DNA of 64,000 nucleotides from Neohoeflea coraliihabitans (GCF_019334345.1 NZ_JAHWQX010000002.1:930001-994000), one strand, 5' to 3'; counted from the stretch's first letter, positions 47,016 to 55,817 are shown. The notes: generated by a model from the sequence alone, not told the origin. Made by a program: numbers and translations.

Positions 47016-47048
47016 GAAAAGGCGGCGCGCCCCTGGGAGGGCGCGCCG
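47016..47048 (-). terminator. Hairpin between binding-protein and phosphoesterase genes
   Basis: A perfect 10-bp stem (CGGCGCGCCC / GGGCGCGCCG) with loop CTGGGA; on the minus strand it leads into CCTTTTCTT. It lies 8 bases after the binding-protein stop. It probably acts as a partial terminator or 3'-end stabiliser, keeping the binding protein more abundant than the downstream enzymes. Confidence 0.7.
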
Positions 47049-47055
47049 AAAGGGC

Positions 47056-48606
47056 TTAGCTGTCGGCAAGCGAGATGGCGCCAGCGCGGAAATCGAGCAC
47101 GTAGGGGATATGACCCGGCTGCGGCTTCCAGTTGATGCCTTGGTGCATGCCCCAGCTCTCAAAAGGACGGTACAGCGGCAGAACCGGCGGATCCTGCTTG
47201 ATCCGGTCCATCAGCTCGACATAGGCGGCCTTGCGGTCCTCGAGGTCGGCGGAGAAGCGGAAGCGATCCCAGATCTCGCGATATTCCTCGTCGGTGTTGA
47301 AGCGACCAGCTCCCTCGGAGGCGGCATCTGGCGCCCACATCACCCCGAACGAGCCGAAGGGATCGGCGAAATACATCGGGTTGGACCAGCTGCGGGTCAT
47401 CATTTCCGGGCTGGAGCCGGTCCACTGCTCGCTGACATTGACGCGGCCCTTGATGCCGACCTCGGCCCACATCTCGGTAATGGCCTGCGCGGCGAGCACA
47501 CCGTTGGTGTAATAGACCGGATAAGCATCAAAGACGATTTCCTCACCATCATAGGAGGATTCCGCAAGCAGCTTGCGGGCCTGCTCGGGATCGTATTCGA
47601 AGGTGGTCAGCTCAGGCATGTGCAGCTCGCCCATCTCTTCCATCGTGTGGCTCGAGGGAACGACAGCCTTGCCCAGCCAGAGCGCATCGTTCAAGAGATC
47701 GCGGTCGATCGCCAGCGACAGCGCCTGCCGGAGCTTCGGATCGGTCAGGTTGGGGTGATTGACGTTCATAATCATGACGTGGAACAGGGCGGTGGCGCTG
47801 CCCTCGGTCTTGAGGTTGGGATCGGCATTGATCAGATCCAGCTGATCGGGCGCGATGTTGGTCACGATATCCGCCTCGCCGGTCTTCAGGGCGGTGATGC
47901 GGCTTGCGGTTTCGGGAATGCGGATGACTGTCGCCTGTTCAAGCGGCGCCTGCTCGCCCCAGAAACCGTCGAAGCGGGAATAGATCAGCTTCTGGCCCGG
48001 AACGAATTCCGAGATCGCGTAAGGACCCGTCCCGACGGGTGCCAGCGAGAAGGCTTCGAAGTCGCCGTCTTCGGCCACTTCCGGGTCGCCCGAAAGGGCC
48101 TTGGTGTAGTCCTCGGGGATGATCATGACCTGCTGCAGCGAGACCAGCGTCTCCCACAGCGGCTCGGGACGCTCGACCTTGATCTGCACGGTGTAATTGT
48201 CGACTTTCACCGCTTCGGCGAAGTTGCTCAGGCGGTCCTTCGAGCGAACGAGATAGGGTGCGAATGTTGCCTGGTACATCCGGTTAAGGGAGAAGATCAC
48301 ATCATCGGCGGTCATGTCTTCGCCGTTGTGGAACTTGACGCCTTCGCGCAGCTTCAGCTCCATCGTGGTGTCGTCGAGCAGCTTCCACTCGGTGGCCAGA
48401 GCCGGCACCCACTCGGGCTCGAGCTTGGAATGGTCCCGGTCGATCAGCGTGTCGAAGCTGTTGTAGTAGAACTGCGATCCAACGTTGGAATGATCGCGGC
48501 CCGGATCGAGATAGTCCGAGATATTGGCCGCGCCGACGGTGATCGACTGAGCGAATGCCGTGCCGGCCAGCAGCGTGGCGGCCATGGTCATCAGAATGGT
48601 TTTCAT
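47056..48606 (-). CDS. Family 5 extracellular solute-binding protein
   Basis: A 516-residue periplasmic binding protein of the DppA/OppA cluster. The signal peptide is MKTILMTMAATLLAGTAFAQ. Typical segments are WKLLDDTTMELKLREGVKFH with NGEDMTADDVIFSLNRM (about 75-105), GTGPYAISEFVPGQKL (about 180), RQALSLAIDRDLLNDAL (about 290) and a C-terminal LPLYRPFESW. Ligands of this family include peptides, nickel, opines, glycans and agrocinopines; no motif decides here. ATG 48606 follows GGAGA. Confidence 0.92.
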   Translation of the reverse strand: MKTILMTMAATLLAGTAFAQSITVGAANISDYLDPGRDHSNVGSQFYYNSFDTLIDRDHSKLEPEWVPALATEWKLLDDTTMELKLREGVKFHNGEDMTADDVIFSLNRMYQATFAPYLVRSKDRLSNFAEAVKVDNYTVQIKVERPEPLWETLVSLQQVMIIPEDYTKALSGDPEVAEDGDFEAFSLAPVGTGPYAISEFVPGQKLIYSRFDGFWGEQAPLEQATVIRIPETASRITALKTGEADIVTNIAPDQLDLINADPNLKTEGSATALFHVMIMNVNHPNLTDPKLRQALSLAIDRDLLNDALWLGKAVVPSSHTMEEMGELHMPELTTFEYDPEQARKLLAESSYDGEEIVFDAYPVYYTNGVLAAQAITEMWAEVGIKGRVNVSEQWTGSSPEMMTRSWSNPMYFADPFGSFGVMWAPDAASEGAGRFNTDEEYREIWDRFRFSADLEDRKAAYVELMDRIKQDPPVLPLYRPFESWGMHQGINWKPQPGHIPYVLDFRAGAISLADS

Positions 48607-48652
48607 GATTGTCTCCAGTGGATGAGGATGAAGGGCATCTTCGGCCTCTTGG

Positions 48653-49537
48653 TTAGCGAACGCGCAGGCGAACGTCGGCGCGATCACGCAACCAGTCGCC
48701 GAGGATCTGCACGGAAAAGGTGATGAGGACGATCAGCGCGGCCGGTGCGATCACCAGCCAGGGGGCCGTGGGCATGTAGTCGCGGCCGTAACCCACCATG
48801 GTGCCAAGCGTGGCGGTCGGCGGCTGCACGCCGAGCCCGAGGAAGGACAAGGTCGATTCGAGGATCACGATGTTCGAGAATGACAGGGTGAACTGCACCA
48901 CCAACGGCGAGACGATGTTGGGCAGAACATGGGTCAGCGCGACATAACGCTGACCACCGCCGGAGGCGCGCGCCGCCTCGATGAAAGGCAGTTCGGTGAT
49001 CTTGCGGACCTCGGCTCGCACGATCCGCGCATACTGCTCCCATCCGGCAATGCCGAGGACGCAGACCATGACCGTCAGGGACGTTCCGAACAGCGCCAGG
49101 ATCAACAGCGCCAGCAGTGTGAAGGGCACGGCGATCTGAAGGTCGACCGCAGCCATGGTCACATCCTCCGCCCAGCCGCGGCGCAGTCCCGCCAATAGTC
49201 CCAGCGTGCCGCCGATCAACAGGCCGAGGCAGGCACCGGCCAGCGCCAGACCAAGCGTTAGTTGCAGACCGAACAGACTGCGTGAAAGGACATCGCGGCC
49301 AAGTTCGTCGGTGCCCAGCAGGAATCCCGGTTTGTGGCGCTCGAACCCCTGGGGCGGACGCAGGCGCGATATGAGACTTTGTTGCAGCGGATCGTAAGGC
49401 GCAATGGCCTGTGCCAGCACAGCCATCAGAACGAGGGTGACGCCGATCAGCGCGGCCGCCTTTTGGACGGCGTTGGCATCACGCCAGAACGAGCCGAACA
49501 CACCGACGCGAGAGGGAATGTGTGTGGTGGCGGTCAT
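48653..49537 (-). CDS. ABC transporter permease, DppC type
   Basis: A 294-residue inner-membrane permease with an N-terminal OppC-like segment, six helices and the EAA loop IEAARASGGGQRYVALTHVLPN (positions about 200-222; the ATPase contact). LLGTDELGRDVLSRSLFG near residue 73 is the family signature. It begins 3 bases after the DppB-type permease ends. Confidence 0.92.
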   Translation of the reverse strand: MTATTHIPSRVGVFGSFWRDANAVQKAAALIGVTLVLMAVLAQAIAPYDPLQQSLISRLRPPQGFERHKPGFLLGTDELGRDVLSRSLFGLQLTLGLALAGACLGLLIGGTLGLLAGLRRGWAEDVTMAAVDLQIAVPFTLLALLILALFGTSLTVMVCVLGIAGWEQYARIVRAEVRKITELPFIEAARASGGGQRYVALTHVLPNIVSPLVVQFTLSFSNIVILESTLSFLGLGVQPPTATLGTMVGYGRDYMPTAPWLVIAPAALIVLITFSVQILGDWLRDRADVRLRVR

Positions 49538-49540
49538 GTT

Positions 49541-50467
49541 CTAACCTTTCGCCATGCGGATGCGCGGATCGGCGATGACATAAGCGATGTCGGTCAGGGC
49601 ATTGATGGTGACCACCGCGAAGGCCACGGCAATCACGCCGAACTGCAGCACCGGGTAATCCCGGATGATCGCCGCCGATACCAACAACTCACCAATTCCC
49701 GGCCAGCTGAAGATCGCTTCGATCACGACATTGCCTGCGGCCGCCATGCCGGCGATCTGAAGACCCAGGACCGACAGGACGGTGACGCCGGCATTGCGCA
49801 GCCCGTGCTTCAGGATCACAACCGTCTCCGGCAGGCCCTTGGCACGCGCGGTGCGCATGAAATCCTGGCCCAACACGTCAAGCATCGCATTGCGGGTGAA
49901 GCGGGTGAGCGCCGCGATCAGCACGCCCGACATGGCGATTGTTGGCATGATGAAGTGCAGAGCGGTGCCATTGCCAACGACCGGCAGCCAGTTCAGCACA
50001 AAGGCGAAAATCAGGACCATGAATGTGGCGATGACGAAATTCGGCACTGCATATCCGGTGAAGGCGAGCGCCATCACGGCGCTGCCGACCCAGCTGTCGC
50101 GCCACAGGGCGGCGACGACCCCGAGCGGGACGGAAACCGCCAGCGTCAGAGCAATGGCGCTGCCCAGCAGCTGCAATGAGGGGCCGATGCGTTCGGCGAC
50201 GATCTCGGCCACCGGACGGCGTTCCATGAATGAAAGACCGAAGTTGCCGTCGAGAATGCCGCGGAGATAGGCGATATACTGGTGCCAGACAGAGCGCTCC
50301 AAACCGAAATATTCGATCATCAGAGCCCTGTCTTCCTCAGTCAGGCCGTCGCCAAGAAAGGTGTCCAGCGGACTGCCGGACAGACGGGCGGCAAAGAAGA
50401 CCAGCGTGATGATGGTGAGCAGCGTCAGCGCCATCTTCGCCAGAGTTCGGAGAACGTAGAGGGTCAT
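49541..50467 (-). CDS. ABC transporter permease, DppB type
   Basis: A 308-residue permease: N-terminal helix LYVLRTLAKMALTLLTIITL, the periplasmic LTEEDRALMIEYFGLERSVW, GNFGLSFMERRPVAEIV, and the EAA loop MRTARAKGLPETVVILKHGL (about 205). The ATG overlaps the HAD phosphatase stop by four bases (ATGA). The frame is open far upstream but that reads through the HAD gene out of frame. Confidence 0.92.
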   Translation of the reverse strand: MTLYVLRTLAKMALTLLTIITLVFFAARLSGSPLDTFLGDGLTEEDRALMIEYFGLERSVWHQYIAYLRGILDGNFGLSFMERRPVAEIVAERIGPSLQLLGSAIALTLAVSVPLGVVAALWRDSWVGSAVMALAFTGYAVPNFVIATFMVLIFAFVLNWLPVVGNGTALHFIMPTIAMSGVLIAALTRFTRNAMLDVLGQDFMRTARAKGLPETVVILKHGLRNAGVTVLSVLGLQIAGMAAAGNVVIEAIFSWPGIGELLVSAAIIRDYPVLQFGVIAVAFAVVTINALTDIAYVIADPRIRMAKG

Positions 50468-51213
50468 GCGGGGACGCCCTTGCGCTGCAACTGAATGAAG
50501 CGGATCCCGATGGCCCGTGCGATGGCTCCATCGGTGGCGGGATTGTCGCCGACAAAGACAGCGTCTTTTGCATTCACGCCAGACTTTGCGAGGGCGAGCG
50601 CGGCAAGATGCGGATGCGGCTTGCCTATACTTTCGTATTGCACCCGGTTCAGCATGGCCCTTAAGGCGGCGATCAGCGCGCCCGTCTCGGCGATCGGCTG
50701 ACCTTTGTGCCCGGGATGCGCGTTGTCGGTGTTTGCAACCCAGAATTCCGCGCCTCCGTGGATGAGGGCGGCCATGGAATTCAGGCGCTCGAGCGTCAGC
50801 TGGATATCGCGGCACAGCAAAGCGAGGTCGGGCGTTTCGGTTGTCAGCCGAAAGCCAAGTCGGCTTGCCTCAGCTTCCATCGCCGGGCTGGCAAAAAGCG
50901 CAAGCCGTGCGCCGGGATAAAGCTGCGCCAGATGCACCAGCGTCTGTTCGCCGGCCAGAAGAATGCGGCTGGCCGGGACCGTCAGGCCGCCGGCGGCCAG
51001 GGCGGCGCTGAGATCAGCGGCGCAATGGGTCGAATTGTTCGAGACGAGCCAGAGCCGATCGCCACAGGCGTCAAGAAATGCCGCAGAATCCGCATAGGCC
51101 CGACCCTCAGAGACCAGGCAGCCATCGAGGTCGCACAGCACGAGACGGTCTTCGTCGACCAGACCGGGCGAGAGGTGGAGGGCGATTTCGGCGGTATTGG
51201 TCCGTTCGAGCAT
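50464..51213 (-). CDS. HAD-IIA (NagD/PGP-like) phosphatase
   Basis: A 249-residue HAD hydrolase. Motif I is VLCDLDGCLVSEG (about 25), motif II WLVSNNSTHC (about 55), motif III lysine in SIGKPHPHLAA (about 197) and motif IV VFVGDNPATDGAIAR (about 218). The C2 cap between II and III marks subclass IIA (NagD, phosphoglycolate or pyridoxal phosphatases). It is the first gene of the transporter operon and overlaps the DppB-type permease start, so its substrate is probably derived from the imported compound. Start ATG 51213, preceded by AGGA; GTG 51216 also possible. Confidence 0.86.
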   Translation of the reverse strand: MLERTNTAEIALHLSPGLVDEDRLVLCDLDGCLVSEGRAYADSAAFLDACGDRLWLVSNNSTHCAADLSAALAAGGLTVPASRILLAGEQTLVHLAQLYPGARLALFASPAMEAEASRLGFRLTTETPDLALLCRDIQLTLERLNSMAALIHGGAEFWVANTDNAHPGHKGQPIAETGALIAALRAMLNRVQYESIGKPHPHLAALALAKSGVNAKDAVFVGDNPATDGAIARAIGIRFIQLQRKGVPA

Positions 51214-51390
51214 CACGTAAAAGGTCCTGGTTCCCGGCCACGCATGTCGTAAATTGTCCCGTCGATCATTCGGGCTTTGCGAATGCGAGCGCGGATCTGC
51301 TGTCGGGATCGGTTTGACTTGCGGCTGTGACAGGGCTGTGACAAATGAAAGCTAGGATTTGCTCAACTCAAACAGGGGCTATGATCTGTC

Positions 51391-52263
51391 GTGACTTTTT
51401 CTCTTCGCGCACTGGAAGCGCTGCGCGCGGTGGCCGAAACCGGCTCCTATGCCGCCGCGGCCCGGCAAATCGGGATTACACAGCCGGGAATTTCGCAACA
51501 GGTGCGCAAACTGGAAGCGCAATATGGCATTGCGTTTTTCGTCCGCGAGCAAGGCCGGCTGCGGCCGACACCGCTTTGCGAGCGGGTCTGCGATGCGGCG
51601 GAGCGGGTCATCACCGAACATCAGACGCTCGAGCAGATGTTGGTGCGTCACGGATCGCTGGCCAAGGGCGAATTGTCCGTCGGGCTCGGCAACGCCATGC
51701 CGGGAATGTCTGTTATTGCCGCGTTCAACAAGGCTTACCCGCATGTCTCGCTGCAGGTTACGACCGGTTCGCACGACAAGATCATGCGGCAGGTGATCAA
51801 TCACACCGTCGACGTCGGCATCCTGCCCGAGGTTCCGAAAGACGGGCGGTTTCGTCGCAAGGAGCTTTTGACCAATCACGTGGTTGCCATTGTCGCGCTT
51901 TCGCATCCGCTTGCACAAAACGATGCGGTGAACTGCGAAGAGCTATTGGACCAACGATTGATCTTTCGCACGTCGGGTTCATCGACCCAGAAGGTGCTCG
52001 ACCGATATTTTCGTCGCCACACGGTCGCGCCCTCGCCGTTTTTGACGCTCGATACGCGCGACGGTGTCTATGAAGCGGTGGTCAACGGACTGGGTATCGG
52101 CTTTGTCTGGCGCACGGGGACGGGCCGCAACGACGACGTGAAACAGCTGCAGCTGCTTGGAGCGGATACCACCAGCACCGAAACGGTCTTTGCGCCGGTC
52201 GAGCGTGAAATGGAAACCCTGAACGCACTGTTCCGGCTTGTCGAGACCATGCCGCTGCGTTGA
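51391..52263 (+). CDS. LysR family transcriptional regulator
   Basis: A 290-residue regulator. The N-terminal winged helix is seen in LEALRAVAETGSYAAAARQI and GITQPGISQQVRKLEAQYGI (residues 7-48). The effector domain (about 90-290) has the periplasmic-binding fold (ELSVGLGNAMPGMSVIAAFN; VGILPEVPKDGRF). It starts at GTG 51391, 177 bases from the divergent HAD/ABC operon, which is the usual setting for a LysR that controls its neighbour. The inducer is unknown. Confidence 0.88.
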   Translation: MTFSLRALEALRAVAETGSYAAAARQIGITQPGISQQVRKLEAQYGIAFFVREQGRLRPTPLCERVCDAAERVITEHQTLEQMLVRHGSLAKGELSVGLGNAMPGMSVIAAFNKAYPHVSLQVTTGSHDKIMRQVINHTVDVGILPEVPKDGRFRRKELLTNHVVAIVALSHPLAQNDAVNCEELLDQRLIFRTSGSSTQKVLDRYFRRHTVAPSPFLTLDTRDGVYEAVVNGLGIGFVWRTGTGRNDDVKQLQLLGADTTSTETVFAPVEREMETLNALFRLVETMPLR

Positions 52264-52361
52264 CGTTCGGATGCCGTGCCAGGATGGGATTGAATGTACT
52301 CAACGCCCGTCTGCTTATCGACCGTTGCTTTTTATCCCGGCGGTCTGCTTCGTAAATCCGC

Positions 52362-53348
52362 TCAGGGCCAGAGAACATAGACATAAACGACATATCCGGC
52401 GAGAAGCGCCACGCCTTCCCAACGCGCGATCCTGAGGCCCGTCCAGGCGAAGGCGACAAGCGCGAGCGACACGCCAATCATGACAAGGTTGTCGAAGCTC
52501 ACAATATCTGCCGGAACCTCGCCGGGCGCAATCACGGCCGTCGTCCCTCCGATGAAAAGGATGTTGTAGATGTTCGACCCGACGATGTTGCCAAAGGCAA
52601 CATCGCCTTGCCTGCGGAAGGCCGCCAGCACAGACGTCACGAGTTCAGGCAGGGACGTGCCGACAGCGACGATCGTCAGGCCGATCACTGTTTCCGAAAT
52701 ACCGAGGGACTGGGCGAGGGTGACGGCCCCATCCACGAGCAGCACACCGCCCAGCACGACCAGAACGAGGCCGCCAAGCGTGATCAAAACAGGGGTTAGT
52801 ATCGAACTCGAAGAAGCAGGCTGCGGTGCGGTGCCCGGATCAGTGGCCTGAAGTGCGATGCTCTTGTCGTAGACGGCGCCGTGGTCCAACGCCGCTGTGG
52901 GCCTGCGTTCCTGACGAAATGCGATGAAGACGTAGACCCCGAGCGCAGCGACGAAGATCGCGCCGAGCCACCGGTCCATCGGCATCAATGCCGCGATTAT
53001 CGAAAAGACCAGAGCCGCTGCGATCATTACCATGCCGTCCCGCCGCAGTGCTGCCGATGTTACGACCATTGGATAGATGATTGCCGAAACGCCAACGATC
53101 AACAGGATATTGGCGATATTGGATCCCACGATGTTGCCGTAGGCGATGCCTGGCGAGCCCACCAGAGCGGCCTGTACTGTTGTCACGAGTTCCGGGGTCG
53201 ACGTACCGAACCCGACGAGCGTCAGTCCGATTGCCAACGGCGAGACACCGGCCCTGCTGGCCACCTGAACAGCGCCGCGCACAAGCAGATCGCCGCCGCC
53301 AACCAAGAAGAAAAAACCGCCTATGAGCGGAAGCCAGATCTCAAACAT
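52362..53348 (-). CDS. Calcium/sodium antiporter, CaCA family (YrbG-like)
   Basis: A 328-residue protein with ten hydrophobic helices in two inverted halves. Each half holds an alpha-repeat: LVGFGTSTPELVTTVQAAL with GNIVGSNIANILLIVG (about 35-90) and IVAVGTSLPELVTSVLAAF with GNIVGSNIYNILFIGG (about 205-260). Both ion-binding glutamates are present. ATG 53348 gives the family start (MFEIWLPLIGGFFFLVGGGD). It is the last chromosomal-backbone-like gene before the island. Confidence 0.92.
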   Translation of the reverse strand: MFEIWLPLIGGFFFLVGGGDLLVRGAVQVASRAGVSPLAIGLTLVGFGTSTPELVTTVQAALVGSPGIAYGNIVGSNIANILLIVGVSAIIYPMVVTSAALRRDGMVMIAAALVFSIIAALMPMDRWLGAIFVAALGVYVFIAFRQERRPTAALDHGAVYDKSIALQATDPGTAPQPASSSSILTPVLITLGGLVLVVLGGVLLVDGAVTLAQSLGISETVIGLTIVAVGTSLPELVTSVLAAFRRQGDVAFGNIVGSNIYNILFIGGTTAVIAPGEVPADIVSFDNLVMIGVSLALVAFAWTGLRIARWEGVALLAGYVVYVYVLWP

Positions 53349-53591
53349 CGGAACAGCCTGATTGCGTTGAAGCTCTGGCGGTTGCCCGCCCGCCCCGCAG
53401 CATGGTCCTGTCGATCGCGCGCGCGCATCACATCGCAACCCGTGCGCCGTATACCACCATGCGGTGACGCGGCAGGCGATAGAAGCGCCGGGGTTGTGGC
53501 AAAGTGTCTCTCGATCTGCTGTACCTTGAGAGCGGTGTCATCTCGCAAGAGCACCAAATTTCAGAGGCGGACGCGTGTCATTATGCACTGT

Positions 53592-53651
53592 GTCGGGAGC
53601 GAAAAGGTCGCGGCTTGGCGCGGGCATCTTCAGAATGCTCTACCCACCAGA
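53592..53651 (+). pseudogene. Integrase gene remnant
   Basis: This stretch encodes GSEKVAAWRGHLQNALPTR, which matches residues 180-197 of the intact integrase downstream (SGENVAAWRGHLKNVLPSR), with matching DNA (for example TCGCGGCTTGGCGCGGGCA against TCGCGGCCTGGCGCGGGCA). Nothing recognisable as integrase lies on either side. It looks like a relic of an earlier P4-type integrase. Confidence 0.72.
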
Positions 53652-53832
53652 CGAACGACACCATTCTATACTGGCTCACCTGCTATAAACAGCAAGCTAT
53701 TTTTCAAAATGGCGGAGAGAGAGTCCGCCGCATCGCAGTGCGCTGTCATCCCATATTGTTCGTCAACCGGCTGTATTGCTTAGCTTTACGTCACTCTATC
53801 GATTGCCGCTGTCCATCTATGGTCGCCTTTAT

Positions 53833-53862
53833 CCCTAACTTGTGTTAGGGAGAGAGTTAGGG
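53833..53862. repeat. Inverted repeat plus direct half-repeat before integrase
   Basis: CCCTAAC-TTGT-GTTAGGG (53833-53850), a perfect 7-bp inverted repeat, followed by a second GTTAGGG at 53856-53862. It lies 44 bases before the integrase ATG. It could be an integrase or excisionase binding site, an attachment-site arm, or a promoter-region hairpin. Confidence 0.5.
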
Positions 53863-53905
53863 TCGGAGTGCGACATGTCGCCTCCGTTGCGCTGGGGAGA
53901 GAAAG

Positions 53906-55105
53906 ATGCCAAGGGCGGTTCACAAGCTTTCGGACGTGCAGTGCCGGACAGCCAGCCGGCCAGGCCTGCTTGGAGATGGCGGCGGACTCTATCTCAACAT
54001 AAAAACCTCGGGATCCCGCTCTTGGGTGTTCGTCTGGCGCTCGCGCGGCAAGCGTTCTGAGATGGGGCTCGGACCCTATCCTACCGTTTCGCTCGCGAAG
54101 GCGCGGCGCTTGGCTGCTGTTGCCCGCGAAGCAGTGCAGGAAGGGCGCAACCCGATCGCGGAAAAACGCAAGACCGAGGAGCCGAGCTTTGGTGAGTGCA
54201 TGGAGCTGTTTCTCAGTTCGATGGAGCATCAGTGGCGCAACGACAAGCACCGCGCGCAATGGCGAGCAACGCTGACCACCTATGCCAAGCCCCTGCACGG
54301 CAAGAAGCCATCGGAGATTGGCACCGATGATGTGCTGCAGGTGCTCTCGCCGATCTGGCAGGAGATCCCCGAGACGGCCTCCCGCTTGCGCGGCCGGATC
54401 GAGCGCGTGCTCGACTTCGCCAAGGCCCGTGGATGGCGCTCGGGCGAGAACGTCGCGGCCTGGCGCGGGCACTTGAAAAACGTCCTTCCAAGCAGACAAA
54501 AGCTGACAAGAGGCCACCACGCGGCGATTGCGCATCAGGATGTGCCTTCATTCATGGCCATCCTTCGCAATTCGGAGGCCATGGCTGCCCGTGCGCTGGA
54601 GTTCCTGATCCTCACCGCGGCGCGCTCCGGCGAGGTTATCAGTGCCCGCTGGGACGAGATCGATCGCGATCAGGCCCTGTGGATCGTCCCCGCCAGCCGC
54701 ATGAAGGCAGGCCGCGAGCATCGGGTGCCGCTGAGCGACCGTGCACTGGAAATCCTCGATGACCTTCATCCGCTCCGACAGTCGGAGTTCGTCTTTCCTG
54801 GTGCCAAGCCGGGCAGGCCGCTGTCGCCAATGGCGATGCAGATGCTGATGCGCCGCCTGGGCCAGAGCGCATATACTGTGCACGGCTTCCGCTCCTCGTT
54901 CCGTGACTGGGCAGGGGACGCGACCAGCTTCCCCCGCGAGGTGGCCGAGCAGGCGCTGGCGCACAGGGTCGGCGATGCCACCGAACGGGCTTATCGCCGC
55001 GCTGACGCGCTGTCGAAGCGACGGAGGCTGATGGAGGCTTGGGGAACGTGGTGTAGCCAGACGGAGAATAAAGGGAAGGTGGTGGTGCTCAATGCGAACA
55101 ATTGA
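53906..55105 (+). CDS. P4-type tyrosine integrase
   Basis: Site-specific recombinase of a genomic island, 399 residues. The N-terminal DUF4102 domain (about 8-88) has LLGDGGGLYLNIKTSGSRSW and MGLGPYPTVSLAKARRLA. The catalytic residues are Arg240 (LTAARSGEVI), His326 and Arg329 (VHGFRSSFRDW), His353 (LAHRVG) and nucleophile Tyr363 (RAYRRADAL), so it looks active. Its last codons overlap the 241-aa gene. Members usually integrate at the 3' end of tRNA genes, but none is seen beside it here. Confidence 0.95.
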   Translation: MPRAVHKLSDVQCRTASRPGLLGDGGGLYLNIKTSGSRSWVFVWRSRGKRSEMGLGPYPTVSLAKARRLAAVAREAVQEGRNPIAEKRKTEEPSFGECMELFLSSMEHQWRNDKHRAQWRATLTTYAKPLHGKKPSEIGTDDVLQVLSPIWQEIPETASRLRGRIERVLDFAKARGWRSGENVAAWRGHLKNVLPSRQKLTRGHHAAIAHQDVPSFMAILRNSEAMAARALEFLILTAARSGEVISARWDEIDRDQALWIVPASRMKAGREHRVPLSDRALEILDDLHPLRQSEFVFPGAKPGRPLSPMAMQMLMRRLGQSAYTVHGFRSSFRDWAGDATSFPREVAEQALAHRVGDATERAYRRADALSKRRRLMEAWGTWCSQTENKGKVVVLNANN

Positions 55106-55817
55106 TGACACGCATCCATTTGCTATTGCAGCCCACGTTGCTTGGCCAAGAGATGCTGAGAAGCGCAAAGCCTTCTTCAGTCTGATTTCGGCCGCAAAGC
55201 AAACCCACTTAGAGACCGCTGTAGCCGACGAACGATACTCCGATATCAATCCCGCTCAGAAGGAGTGGATAATTGCCTTCTTCGAGGGCAAACTGGACCG
55301 GAAGGCAGTATACGCAACCATCAGCTCAGGAGTGGGCCTGGACGCACTTTATGCTGATGCAAGGAGGGGGGTTCAGGATGCCTATTTTGCTGGTGCCTCC
55401 GCCCTTTTTCTAATCTCCATGATTGTCAACCATGTTGAAGACGAGCGTTTGAGGAAGGGGCCTAGCTTGGTTAAGGCTCAGAAAGCGTTGGCGAAGAAGG
55501 AACTACTAGCGTTGACCACCCTCAAGAACGCTTGGCAGAGTTTCAGTTCTATAGCGCCGCTTGCTGCGGCGTGCGTCGCCATCTCCGATCACAAAATTTC
55601 CACCTTTCTGCAGAACCTTCTAACACCGCCTGCCAATCTACCGGTAGCGACCGGGCATTACGCCTATTTTTTGACAACTTTTGTGCCCCACTCCCGGAAG
55701 AGTTCTTGGCTTCGAGCGGAGGATCTGTGGGTGCCTCGGGGCACGGTGATCAGCGATTGGAGTTGGCTCATGAGTGTCCCGCGGCTTCCAGATGACATCC
55801 TCCAAGATCTTGACTAA
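55092..55817 (+). CDS. Unknown 241-aa protein next to the integrase
   Basis: I do not recognise this protein. It is predicted mostly helical. The first 75 residues are polar (ISAAKQTHLETAVADERYSD). A hydrophobic stretch (FAGASALFLISMIVNHVEDE, about 98-117) is followed by a Lys-rich part (KAQKALAKKELLALTTLKNA). It ends in an aromatic-rich segment (SSWLRAEDLWVPRGTVISDW). GC content is clearly lower than in the neighbours and rare codons (CTA, ATA) occur, which points to transfer. The ATG overlaps the integrase end by 14 bases, so it is probably cotranscribed cargo of the element. Confidence 0.7.
   Translation: MRTIDDTHPFAIAAHVAWPRDAEKRKAFFSLISAAKQTHLETAVADERYSDINPAQKEWIIAFFEGKLDRKAVYATISSGVGLDALYADARRGVQDAYFAGASALFLISMIVNHVEDERLRKGPSLVKAQKALAKKELLALTTLKNAWQSFSSIAPLAAACVAISDHKISTFLQNLLTPPANLPVATGHYAYFLTTFVPHSRKSSWLRAEDLWVPRGTVISDWSWLMSVPRLPDDILQDLD

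Larger units (their letters stand above)
53349..53905. other. Island left junction region
   Basis: No intact gene. Base composition falls from about 53.5 kb, with AT-rich stretches not seen in the flanking backbone. It holds a short integrase remnant, an inverted repeat near 53.84 kb and presumably the integrase promoter. I searched for a tRNA or tmRNA end that could be the attachment site and saw none. Confidence 0.6.

Noticed and set aside
45472-48723. 1083-aa plus-strand open frame
   Set aside because: Antisense shadow of the ABC ATPase, phosphoesterase and binding-protein genes, produced by high GC content; its sequence is His/Arg/Gly-rich with no domain.
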